Source: Corythoichthys intestinalis (taxonomy: Eukaryota > Chordata > Actinopteri > Syngnathiformes > Syngnathidae). Taken from it: 64,000 bases of DNA. Both the position numbers and the translations under genes were made by a program. How positions within the stretch are numbered: the first letter of the stretch is position 1; each line of letters opens with the position of its first letter. The DNA lies in contig NC_080397.1 in assembly GCF_030265065.1 (NCBI RefSeq), positions 29,567,501 to 29,631,500 on the forward strand. Reading direction: 5' to 3'. The notes below the pieces were generated by a model. It was not told the DNA's origin, made no database searches, and saw only the letters and a program-made list of their open reading frames with translations. Positions 12,442 through 23,600 of the stretch are shown here, one piece after another.

Positions 12442-15400
12442 TCATGGCGTCCAGGTGACAACATTGACAGCCCTCCAAGCGGCGCGGCGGATGTCGGCGT
12501 CCTCCTCGGGCGCCTCGCTTCTCCCCACTAGGAGAGGCAGCTGAAGCAGCAGACGTCGGCGTCCGTCGGGGGCCTCAGCCAATGAGGTGAGCGCTCTGAG
12601 CGAGTAGAGGACTAACGCCTTCCGCCTCTGCTCCTCTTCCACGTCTTGTTTGCGTTCTGAGAGAAGCTGTAGCAGGACTGGGAGGACGTCCAGCTCCAAA
12701 CACTGATGCTTACCTACAGAACAAACGAGGTTTGTCCGGCGTGGATCTGGCAGTTGAGGGAGGCTGACATCACCTGTAGTGATGACCACCGTGTTCATGA
12801 TGGCACCCGCCGCATTTGCCTGCACATCTACATCCTGGTCCCGCAGTAAGTCTGCCAGGACAGGAAGAACTCCCGCCTCACACACCTGACGCTTGCCCTC
12901 CACTGGAACACTGCATCAGGACATGCGGTCGGCTGTCACTACGAGTCCTGTGATGCATTTAACCTCGGCGGATCGCAAGAACCTGAGCGCCATCATGGCT
13001 CCAGCCGCCTCTCTGCGGATGTTGGAGCAGGCGTGCGAAAGCTTGCGTCCAATAAGCGTGACACCGCGGTGGGACAGCGCCGGTCCGGCATCCAGTCGCG
13101 AGCAGCAGCTGAGCGTGGAGAGCAGCAGGGCCTGCACCTCCTCTTCCTTCTCCTCCTGCTCCTTCTCCAGCTTTAGCATAAGCTTGGGAACCAGAGCCTG
13201 TAAAGCATTGGCGCCTGCCGGACCAGACCAAATCAGACCAAATCAAGCGAGGACTCAGGGTCAAAGTTGTCTTTTTTGTCTCTGTCTGATGCACCGCCTA
13301 CCTGCGGGTAGCAGTGCCAGGCTGTTCATCACACGGTGGGCGCGGGTTCTACAAATGGGGGATGGGTCGTCCAGCAGCTGAGAAAGACGTGCCAGGAGGG
13401 GTGAGCACAGAAGGGCTTGTCTGGGGACAGTCATGTGTAATGCTTGAGTATTTCATGCTTGGTAGTATGACAGAAATGCAACTGTTTTGTTTTTACGATG
13501 GTCACCTTCCAATGTTGTGGCTGGTGATGAGATGCAGCAGTTCACAGGTTCTAGTCCTCACTGCTGGATCTTCATCCTTCAACAGAACCTCCAACTGGTC
13601 CAGAAAACCTGCATAGCCAGTAAATGCACTGTAATGTTCTTTATTCAGAAGGTCCGCAAGTCATACAGTGAGTTAAATAAGTATTTGAAAACCCAGCGAT
13701 TTTTCTTCCACTTAAGAAATGATGGGCAAGTTTATAATTTTCATGGTAGGTGCTTGTCCACTGTCAGAAACAATCTTTTAAAAATCCAGAAATCACAGTG
13801 TATGATTTTTTAACAATTTATTTGTATTATACTACTGCAAATAAGTATTTGAAAACCTGTCTATTAACCAGAATTGTTAGCCTCAAAGACCTGTTAGTCA
13901 CTTTTAAAAAGTCCAACGAATAAATGGAGTGGAGGTGGACTTTTTGAGTCAGACTTTTTGACCTTTGAGACGGTTAGCTGTATATAAACATCTGCCCACC
14001 CCATACAATCAGGAAGATTCCAATTCCAAATATGGACCAAAGACCAAAGAGCTGTCCAAAGACACCAGAGACACAATTGTAGACCTCTACAAGGCTGGAC
14101 AGAATTAGGGGGCAATTATTAGAAAATGGAAGAGGCTAAACATAACTGTCAATCTCCCTCGAACTGGGGCTCGATGCAAGATCTACCTCGTAGGGTCTCA
14201 ATGATCCTAGGAATTGTGAGGAATCAGCCAAAAACTACAAAGGATGAGCTGGTCAATGACCTCAAAGGAGCTGGGATCACCATTTTCAAGGTTACTTTTG
14301 GTAATACACTAAGACCTCATGGTTTAAAATCATGCATGACACGGAAGGTTCCCCTGCTTAAACCAGCACATGTCCAGGCCCGTTTTTAAGTTTGCCAATG
14401 CCCATTTGCATGATCCAGAGGAGTCATGGGAGAAAGTAATGTGGTCACATGAGATCAAAATGGAACTTTTTAGTCTTAATTCCACTTAGGTTTTGGAGGA
14501 AGAAGAATGATGAGCATCATCCCAAGAACACCATCCCCACTGTGAAGAATGGAGGTGGTAGCTTCATGCTTTGGGTTTTTTTCTTTTGTGTATGGGACTA
14601 GACGATTGCACTGTATTAAGGAGAGGATGACCTGGGCCATGTATTGAGAGATTTTGGGGAATGACCTCCTTCCCATAGTTAGAGCATTGAAAATGGGTCA
14701 TGACTGGGTTTTCCACCATGACAATGGCCCGAACCAGAAAGCCAGAATAACCAAGGAGTGGCTTCGTAAGAAGCATATTAAGGTTCTGGAGGGGCCTAGT
14801 CAGTCTGCAGGGAGTTGGGGTGGTGGCTGGGGGCCCAGATGGGTGTGTGGTAATGGGTGTGTGTGTTGGGGGGGGTGGGGGGATAGTATCTCCTCGTCCT
14901 TTCCCTAAGTGCTGGTTGATGAGGGCACGGATGGTCCGGGGGGCAGCCGACGAACCATCTTCTGGAGCTGCAAGTTGGGGCACGTTCCACGATCGCTCCC
15001 CTACCAGGTGACGGGCCCCGTTGCATTTCCGTTTTTCTGCATTACTATCATACGTCCAAGTGGGTTCACGCATGACTAGGTGCAACTGGCCCAATTCATG
15101 TACATAAGATTTTCAGTGCCAGGTTTAGCAATCAGGTAGCAAAGAGTAGGATGTCAACCTATCAACACTTGGAGGTGATTTTCATAATACTGGATCCCCC
15201 ACTCTACATTGCCGGAATTGTGTACATCTCACCCAACTTACCTTCCTCCCTCTTTTCCTTCAGTCCCCCCCTCCCCACCCAACACACACACTCACGGTGT
15301 CCACTGGTAATTATAATTAGATCACGGTAGCACTTCTACGTTCATAGGTAGCATATGTGTTTAATGATGTATTTTTGTTTGTTCTTCTCTTCTGTCAGCT

Positions 15401-18400
15401 TCATTTTCTTTTTTCTCTACAAAACCTCTTCCTGCCATCTGCTTTCTCCTTATAAATAAAACAATATGAACAACCACAATGGGAGTACGTCAGACTCCCA
15501 CATGGCACACTAAAACGATTCAGTCTAGTACGACACTCATATTCCCATTCTCTGTGTTTGAGTAGCTGAACAGGACAGGTGAGGACAAAAAAACGAGAAA
15601 AAAATGAATTAAGGCATTATTTTAAAACGTGCAGGATATGTTTGTAATATGAACCCAAGGAGTACATTAAGCCATGTTATCATTTTTTATTGTATGTACG
15701 TCTTGGGAACTAGTTGTTGTAGAGATCGATTTATATGCTAAAGCTGTAAACACTCCATAAAAGGTAAAAAAGTTCCTATTTGGATTTTGCGCTCATCCAT
15801 AACTATCCTAATCTAGGGATGTTGAAATTGTTTTTCTCCGTGGGCCGCTTTCAGAAAAATCTCAAGATGCTAGGGCCAACTTAAAATCCTTCCACTTTCA
15901 TTTGTTCAACAGAGAATTGAAATCGGTTAGGAAAGATCAGGTAAATGTATTTATATTGAAGTAGTAACTCATTTGCTGCCATTGACGGCGATAGACGTCC
16001 AATCCATGTTGACTGGGAGGGCGTACCCCAAGTCAAATTGGATTGGACATGTATCGCTGCCAATGGCAGGGAAAAATGATTGCTTAATGCCAACCTTCAC
16101 AGTTAAAATGGCAGTGAATAAATAATGGGATATACACAAAAATAATCTAGAGCAGGGTCTCTGCTGGGTTCAACAAGCCAAATTTAAGACTTTTTAAAAC
16201 TTTTATAAGACCATAATGAATAAAATTTAAGACCTATTTCACATCGATACCAGCAAAAAAAAGTACAGAAGTAAAGTAAGAAGTAGGAAGGAGTTGTAAA
16301 GTATAGGAATTTATTCACAGCTCTTTCACACTGTGATACAAATGAGCACAAAACTACTTGTAATAGTAGTAGTAGTGAATTAGTAAAGTAACAGCAATTT
16401 ATTGGATTCTAGACTTCTTTTTAGACTTTTAAAGACCCTGCAGATACCCTGCAGAGTTATAAGGACATTGCAACACTGTATACGGCGGAAAACACAGACA
16501 AGACTGAAAAAGCAGTTTCTGCTCTTGCACCTCTCTTTAAAGTAAACTGCTGTATTTTAAGCCAAAAGAACAGTTGTGTTTGATAGAACAATATGTATGC
16601 TGCCATAGCAGATTCATGGCGCATTAAGCCCCCAAACTATTTGTAATTTGTCCGTTTTACCCTGGAAACCCCCGTTTACAGATGTTGCGCAACCGCAACC
16701 CAGCCATAAAAAGAAGGCAAGTAATTATATTTATGATTTGAAATGTCTGTCATTTTAGCTTAGAATCATTAATTAATGTTTAATATTTGGTTAAAAAAAA
16801 CACTTTAAAAAAATTATCCACTCGCATATTGTAGACTGTTAAACAAATTACGTCACAATGAAAAAAATGGTGTCTGTAAATAAGTCACGGATATCCACCT
16901 CATAAATATCGCTTAATTGTATTTTTTTTTTTGTTGCTGTCGCATTTTCCCCGATATGTTGGATGATAAAAAATCGATCCAAACAAAGAAAAATTGAAGA
17001 AAAAAAGAAAGAAAAAAATGTTTAAAAGGGTAATTATATGAAAAATAATTTCTTGACCACTCCTTGATGTCTGCGATTTCTGCATCGCTACCCTTGTTAT
17101 ATTACCATGTTTCACCCATAAGATCCCCCCCAAAATCCGGCTGTAGCCATTCACATCTGTGTTTTGACACTTGGTAATGCATGCTACATGGAGTATTTCG
17201 ATCGAAACAAGGTAAGTGCGCGATAATATCTCGTTAAAATCATGGTGTCTTTAATTATGCTCGCTCATGCTCTCACCTACAGTTAGGATTTCAGTGTTTG
17301 ATTTGCATTGTTTTTAAATGCCCTCCTGTTCAAATTTTTTCTTTCCCCAGAAAATTGAGATTTTAAGCTTTCCAATGATGTCTTACAAGTGCATATCGGA
17401 CAATTTTGAAATTTGGCCAAACTGGGTGTCTCAGAGCGAACTTCAAGTCACCTGAGTGTTTTCCGCCATATATATTTATATTTACACGAGTGAAACAAAG
17501 TTTGCAGAAGAGGAAATGTCACAGCTTAATTTATCACATCGGATATTTTTTACACTGCAAATATCTTTCACCCTCGCACCTACATACTCATCCATTCCTC
17601 CAGGGAGAGTAACTTGGGAGGGGGTCATACAGTCCTGGCCGGCTCCCCCCTGATTTTAATGCATCACACACCAAGATTTTTTTAACACACCACACATCAC
17701 ACAGATCATACTCCACGGGAGAGCTGTGGCAAAGGGTGGTGGGACGTGCGGCTGCGCAGAAATTCCATGCAGCGGTCCCACTGCCCCAGGCCGAGCTCTC
17801 CTATTTTAATGCATACATTGCACTACCCTCCCCACACAATCCCATCATGATGCTGGGTAATGGCTGCCAGCCGGGAACCTGGCAGCCACAGTAATAGGGT
17901 GGTAAGTGGGTCCCACACTTTTTCTCTGTGGCGTGGCTCCCGGGACGTGGCCTCCCCATTGCATGGGCTGCCAGCCGCGGGAGTGGAGGGAGGTCGGGGC
18001 TCCGATCTCGCGTCGCCCCACGGCGGCTCCTCGTCACTCGCCTGCCTCCGCCCTCCCCTCTCTTCTCTTCCTGAATATCCGCCCTGCGCTCTGTCGCGGG
18101 TCGCTGGTTGGACGCCGGTGTATCGGCTGGATGTCGCCTGCTCCGGCGGGGGGACCCTGCCCTGCCCTGGGCTTGGTGGGCCGCTGGGGGTCCCGTGGGG
18201 TGCTGAGCCAGTTGGGGGGCTGCTGCGGCGGTGGCTCTTGGGCTGGGTGGGCGTGGGGTTGGTGGTGCGTCCACTCTTCCCAACCCTGAAGGCCGGTTGA
18301 TGGGAGCGCGGGTGGCCCAGGGGACCACACACACCCGTGTCCGCCCCCCCTCCCCGGGCTAGCTGGGTGGGGGCCGTGGCCCTTGGTTGGCACCCGCACG

Positions 18401-19547
18401 GCGTTTTCCGCTCATCTGCTTGGCTGTCGTGTATTTGGTTGGGCTCGCGTGCAGCTGGTAGTGATTAGGCGCGCTCGGGTGGGGGGTCCTGGTGCCAGGA
18501 TTGGCGGTGGGGCGGCATAGGGTCAGTTGGCAACGGGCTTACACTCACAAGGTATTCACACGATTACTGGGTTCTAGATCACAGTGCTGATTTGTGTACT
18601 CTACCCCTCCCAAACACTTAGCTTATAGTCTCCCCCTCCCCTTCTTTCCCTGGTCAACCATATGGTGTCAACCGTAAATACATCTGGCTGACGATAGCAC
18701 CAACGTATTAACAGTTAGTGTAGGCGTTCAATGTATTTCTTGTTGTTGCTTCTCTTTCCTTTTTTTTTCTTGTGTTTCTTTTTCTCTGTTCCCCTATAAT
18801 CCCTTCCTGTTCGCTTTGTCATAATAAATGAGGTATGTTGAATGATCACAATGGGAGTATGTCATACTCTCAATGTGAAACGTTAAAACTGTTCAGACCA
18901 ACCGGACACTGAGACTTCCATTCTCTGTGTCAAACAGCTGAACAGGACAGGTTTAGGGGAAGAAAAAAAAAACATTGGATATTTTTTTAAGTTATGTTTC
19001 TGTAAAAGAAAATCCCGAAATTCTAGTTTCCTAAACATTGATTTCAACCTGACAGGTTTTGACCCATGAGGTAATGGAGGCGCTTTTTAAATGGCTAGCT
19101 CTATCTAGTGTTTAAAATGTGAAGTGCAACAGAGTGCAGCATGAATTTAAGCTTGCTGTGCCGAATTTAACATTACATTTTCATCATTAGCTGCGGGCAC
19201 AAAAAAGTGGGCAGCGGGCTGTAGATTGAACACCCCTTGTCCGAAACATATTTTGAATATTTTTGAATGATCGGGACCATCAGTTAAGGGGGAAATCTGA
19301 TTCATCGAACACTGCGGGACGCACTGACTTCACTTGTGGTTGCAATGTTCAAGACTTCAAATGCCGATTTACCTTCACTGACTACCTGGTAAAGTCGCTC
19401 CGGATCGTGTGTGACGTCGCATAGTGAGGCGAGGGCGCGCAGCCTCCCGGCTGCGTCGGGTTCCACCAACTGGGCGAAGAGCTCCGGGATGGCAAGCCGC
19501 CCGAAGGCGACTGGAGCCCGGCTAGGGTCGAGATGAACGCCCGTCAT
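12442..19547 (-). CDS. rsph14: Radial spoke head 14 homolog (armadillo-repeat protein), complete
   Basis: The joined minus-strand exons 19373-19547, 13506-13608, 13302-13420, 12983-13214, 12774-12910 and 12442-12713 give an uninterrupted 345-aa protein with all junction phases fitting; human RSPH14 (RTDR1) has 348 aa. The start [12 protein letters not shown] and [18 protein letters not shown] match the family's N terminus. ARM/HEAT-type helices follow, among them [54 protein letters not shown] and [18 protein letters not shown]14 is a radial-spoke component of motile cilia and sperm flagella (family knowledge). The acidic stretch [12 protein letters not shown] in exon 4 is somewhat unusual. 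Intron 1 (5.8 kb) is filled with Tc1, LINE and MITE sequence; the other introns are about 60-100 bp. In mammals GNAZ lies in an intron of this gene; no GNAZ exon is visible here. Confidence 0.93.
13666..14807 (+). mobile_element. Tc1-like transposon, decayed and 3'-truncated
   Basis: The left end cagtgagttaaataagtatt is preceded by TA. Transposase remnants on plus run from about 14038 to 14800: [10 protein letters not shown] near 14545, [17 protein letters not shown] at 14693-14745 and [18 protein letters not shown] to 14807 are DDE-domain segments. Many stops and shifts break it. The right part is absent: the match stops where the LINE 3' end at 14808 begins. It lies in rsph14 intron 1. Confidence 0.85.
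14808..15603 (+). mobile_element. LINE 3' end (5'-truncated, poly-A tailed)
   Basis: A G-rich start (14810-14890) leads to a tail with acaatgggagtacgtcagac near 15475 and ctgaacaggacaggt near 15569, ending in an A-rich run. The same order of blocks, with the same tail, recurs at 17600-18975 and at 26350-26541, and a fragment at about 57770-57860. Variable 5' ends with a constant poly-A 3' end is the mark of target-primed retroposition. No reverse transcriptase is present, so the clade is not determined. Confidence 0.65.
15604..16480. other. rsph14 intron 1 sequence with a short dispersed repeat
   Basis: Around 15965-16070 lies a well-kept copy of the dispersed repeat marked by gccattgacggcgatagacg. 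No coding exon is seen. The rest is AT-rich. Confidence 0.5.
16481..17470 (-). mobile_element. Non-autonomous DNA element, copy B (complete)
   Basis: Inverted ends are visible: ggcggaaaacacag from 16484 and gtgttttccgcc ending at 17467, both next to TATA-like sequence, suggesting a TA-rich target. The body is the reverse of copy A (1-815) and copy C (53609-54470). It is about 990 bp with no transposase. The superfamily is not certain. Confidence 0.8.
17600..18975 (+). mobile_element. LINE 3' end, long GC-rich copy with poly-A tail
   Basis: A very GC-rich stretch (17830-18530) contrasts with the AT-rich surroundings and passes into the common tail: acaatgggagtatgtcatac near 18850, ctgaacaggacaggtttagg near 18941, then a run of A at about 18965. 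It shares the block gaaggccggttgatgggagc with the copy at 26390. Proline- or glycine-rich open frames of 120-177 codons on both strands here are composition artefacts. The upstream limit is approximate. Confidence 0.65.
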
Positions 19548-20437
19548 TTAGTCCTTCGCGATAGCGACCGATCAAAAAGTTACTATCGTTCACCGAACTT
19601 CTCTGCTCTTTGCTTTGGATTTCTAACGTCATTTAGGTGCCTTTGCTATGATCTGTTTTCAACTGCTCACGTGGTAACCGTTGCCAAGGAACGGTCGTAA
19701 AAACATCCCACGAGGCATAGTATTATTTAAAAAAAAAAAATAAACACGAAAATACGTGGTTTTCAATCCTGGCTGGAGGCATCATATGACCAACAGCAAA
19801 CGCAGCGCAGTTTTGGAAAGGAGTTTTTGATGTATGACTTAATTCCGTTTTGATTTTAGATCTGGTTGTAGTTCTTACCTGTTCTAATTTTAATTTCAGG
19901 TTACTTGTAGTTAATTCTGCTTCCTGTTTTTATCTTGGTTCTGGTTAGCTGTCATGGGTATGATTTTGGTTTGTTTTAATTTTGGTTTTGAATCTGGTTC
20001 CGTTTGTTTTAGTTGTGATTCTACTGGGTTTCCTCATTTTGGAGCTACTGTAATTTTAATTGTAATTCAAATTATGCTCTTAGATCTTCTGGTTTGAAAT
20101 TGTGTCCACATTTAACTTCTGGTTCGAGTTTTATTTCTTCTTCTGGTTCTAAATCTAGTTCTTGGTTTGAGTTCAAATATTAAATCTGATTCTCCAACCT
20201 TTAGTTGAGCAAGGTCTATTTTGAACATCAGTCTACCTATCTGCAAATTTTACAAAAATAGATGACTGCAGTTGTCCAGACAAAAAAATAGTTCATAGTT
20301 CTGAGGTAGAAACTTCCCAAAGAACTGTGGTCTTCTTTTTAACTAGTGATGTATACATTGTGATGAGATCAGCAAATCTAATGTTGTTCAAAAACCCATT
20401 TCATGCTCAACCTTTTGAATTGAACTAAATTAAACAT
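19548..20437. other. Spacer between rsph14 and srp19
   Basis: The region just upstream of rsph14 (19548-19700) should hold its promoter; no clear TATA box is seen. From about 19830 to 20200 a degenerate low-complexity tract rich in ctggttct/tttggttt repeats itself irregularly, probably a decayed simple repeat. No coding sequence is visible. Confidence 0.5.
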
Positions 20438-20443
20438 TTTATT
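20438..20443 (-). terminator. srp19: Poly-A signal (AATAAA) of srp19
   Basis: Minus-strand AATAAA, about 215 bp past the srp19 stop codon at 20656-20658. It is the first canonical signal downstream that I noticed. Confidence 0.6.
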
Positions 20444-20655
20444 AAATATTTTCTCTTGACAAAAATCAGAAAACACTTCTTGCTTCCTCTGTTTAATAGC
20501 AAATGAAAGTTCTAAACCAGGAAGCAATGCAGTGCTTTCCTGGGCCTGGCAAAGGATTCCAAAACAAAACGAGTTCAGTTTTTCTTTGAAGTTTGGTGCA
20601 AACCATCTGCTCTTTGAGGGGATGGGTGTGGTAAGACTAGAAAGATGAATAGGCT

Positions 20656-23600
20656 TCACTTCTTCTTCTTTTTGGTCTTCTTCCCACCATCGCTCTGTTG
20701 CGAGCTGCTCTCACCAGCGCCACTCTTCTGCGTGCGGCTCTTCAACTTGGGAATCATCTCGGATACGTACAACATAACATCTTTGCCTAAAACGACACAA
20801 AAATTGAATCATATAGTGTGTATTTGTTGTTCCCATGGAGAAGAAAGAATAAATGCCTGAAAGTATTATAGATAAATATACCACGAAATACATGAAGCAT
20901 TGTTGAGAGAACAGATTTACAACACCAGAAATCGAAAAGCTCTACTTTAATAGAGCTAATTATTACAAGAAACTAATGAGTACTACTAGTAGCTACCACT
21001 ACTCAACCAGATTCTACTCCAGTACCAATTATGCCAAGCGAAAAAAATGATATCCTGTCTGAAACAGTATTTTCTCAGTTTCTCATTAACGGAGTCATTT
21101 GCATATGAAAACAAAGTCACGAGATTGGATTATACATTTTCAGCATTGTTGTTTCCATCCACAATGACAAAAATATTTAGCTGATAAACAATGTTTTCAT
21201 GAATATGACGAGACGATAACGAGCTAAAAACGTGTATTGAGAGACTAAAACATTACGAGACGAATGCCAGATTTCGTCCGGGGCACGAACGCGCCATCGT
21301 TTCAGTCATATGTTCACAATGTGTGGCATTTTCTTATTGTACTTTTTGGTCTGCCTGCATCATAGCAGCATTTGGGTCATGACACTCATGTGACATGTCC
21401 TGTGCTGCACCTCTCCCTCACTCGTGTTCATTATGTACTTCAAGCCAGGCTGCGCTTGTTTTGAAACACATGGTAAGATTTGTTTATCATGGCAAGAGAG
21501 AATAAGCAATTATGCTCTGGCCTTTAAAGGTCTTTGCGTAGTAATCATCAGTCACACACTATATGTAACTCGTAGTGTTAGCAGAATTCGCACCAGCATT
21601 AACTTTAGCGTAGCATGCGTTCTCTTAAACTGTTGTTTTTGTTTTGTTGGCGTCGGCTACAACCTACAGTAGTAGTGCTCGATGCTTCTGGTTGCAAAAA
21701 AAAAAAAAAAAAAACATTGGAAAACCCTCACCAAGTTGGCATCGTCTTTGTAAACGCTATAATATGCGCTCGTCTGTCAATGTTCTTTCAAAATTGTTGG
21801 AAACCTTTATTTTTTTAAATTTATTTTTGGACTAAAACCTTTGGATTTTTACAGAAGAAAACATTTTGAGTATTCATCAACGTAAACTAGACAAACACAT
21901 TTTGAAATAACAAATTATTATTTCATCCAAAAGACAAAGAAGAAAATTAAAAGGGCTACCAAAAACAACACCGGTATAATGAATGAGCAGCTATATGAAA
22001 ACCTATCCTCCAACTCATCTCATTAAAATAAATAAATGGGCTATTTATTCCTTGCGTGTCCGTGTATATGCGACAGATCTTGACAAAAATATCAAACACT
22101 GAAATTCTGGCACAGAATATTCAGAGTACTTTAATCCATGGTTTATTATAAAACAACCAATTATTGTTCCAATTGACAATTTCTTGGTAACCTTTCAATT
22201 ATTTTATCACTTTCAACTTTTACAATTTCAGATCAGAGAGAAAAAAACCTATATTACCCAAATTGATGCTCTAAAAAAAATAATTTCTGTCACGCAACGG
22301 GACCGGGCCATCCCTAAACCCGTACACTTCCTGCTTCGTGCACTTACGTGAAGAGAACTTATTGTTGCACAAACTGCCGTCTTCCTGCTTGAGCTGAACT
22401 CTGACTCGACCTCTGAATTGTACGTCGCGGTTCCACTCTCTAGGATGCATTTTGTTCTGGACACCAGAAAAATATCAATTGCCATTCCTATTATGAGGTA
22501 ATTTCCTGCCCAGCAGAGTTGTTACCTCCACAAGGACGTTCACACCGGCAGCTGTCAAGACATCGCGGATCTCTGCGCACGAAGGGTTCTCTACTGCCTA
22601 CATGGACAGACATCTCTACTTTATGTCATACAATATCTGACACCAATACATTTAAATAAATTTTAAAAAGGCTTGTGATATAATGTATGAATGTTGTCAC
22701 CTTCTCAGCAGGGATTCTTCGTCCTTCAGCCTGAGTTTTCTTACTGTTGATGTAAACGGGATAAAGGCAGATGAACCTGGACAAAACACAGACATAATAT
22801 AGTCTAAATTGTTGAACAAACCAGTGTTTTCATTAACGACGACGATAACGAAAATTTTTCAAGACGATGAAGAGACGATAACGAGCTAATAACGTGTTTT
22901 CGGAGACAAAAACAACGATACAAATGCCAGTTTGTCTGACGAGACCAAAATGCGAAGAGTGTTCGTCACGTTTCCAATGTGTGACATTTTATGTGTAGTG
23001 AGCATGCATCGTAGCAGTGTCTGGTTTTGTCACTTTTTCTTGTAATTTTAGAAAACAAAAAATTGAAAACGAGCCCGATTGCGTTTTTTGTTTTTATGTG
23101 CGTCATCAAAAAACGATGAATGAATCGTCTCCTGTTTCCTGATTAAAAACTGGTAATTCCATAACGGAAAACAAGCCTTAATATATTTTTCCAATATTTA
23201 TTAAACAGGAGTTGAAAAAAAAAAAAAAACTAATATTTCACTTATAGAATGAACCATGACCCGGAAGACGATGTTCTTCATCTGATAAATTAATAGTATG
23301 CGGCTGCAGCAGGGCCTTGTCGATCCCTGGTGCTAATAATTAGCGTGGGTACTCCACGTCTTCGAACAATGGCTTTGGACGGCTATGCAGATGTAATAGT
23401 TTAATAGTGAAAATGAAAACAGATGGCTTGACATCGAACGAAATAGCTGCACACTTGTCTAACCGATTTGACCCTACAAGAGGGTTTTCGGAGAGAAATG
23501 TCCCAAGGTGGATCTCAGCAGATATTATAATAAGAATAATCTTGGATTCTTAGAGTGATATTCGATAGCAGGTTCAACTTTGAAAAACAAATTCATTCTG

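Noticed and set aside
14564-15094. 176-codon minus-strand open frame
   Set aside because: It spans the junction of a Tc1 relic and a LINE tail, and the reverse strand of a transposase gives its first part.
17801-18399. Long proline/arginine- or glycine-rich open frames (up to 177 codons) on both strands
   Set aside because: They overlap on several frames in a GC-rich LINE 3' region; stops are rare there from composition only.
21688-21715. Poly-A run as the tail of a retroposed gene copy
   Set aside because: No spliced gene sequence or target duplication is seen next to it; it lies within an interspersed repeat.
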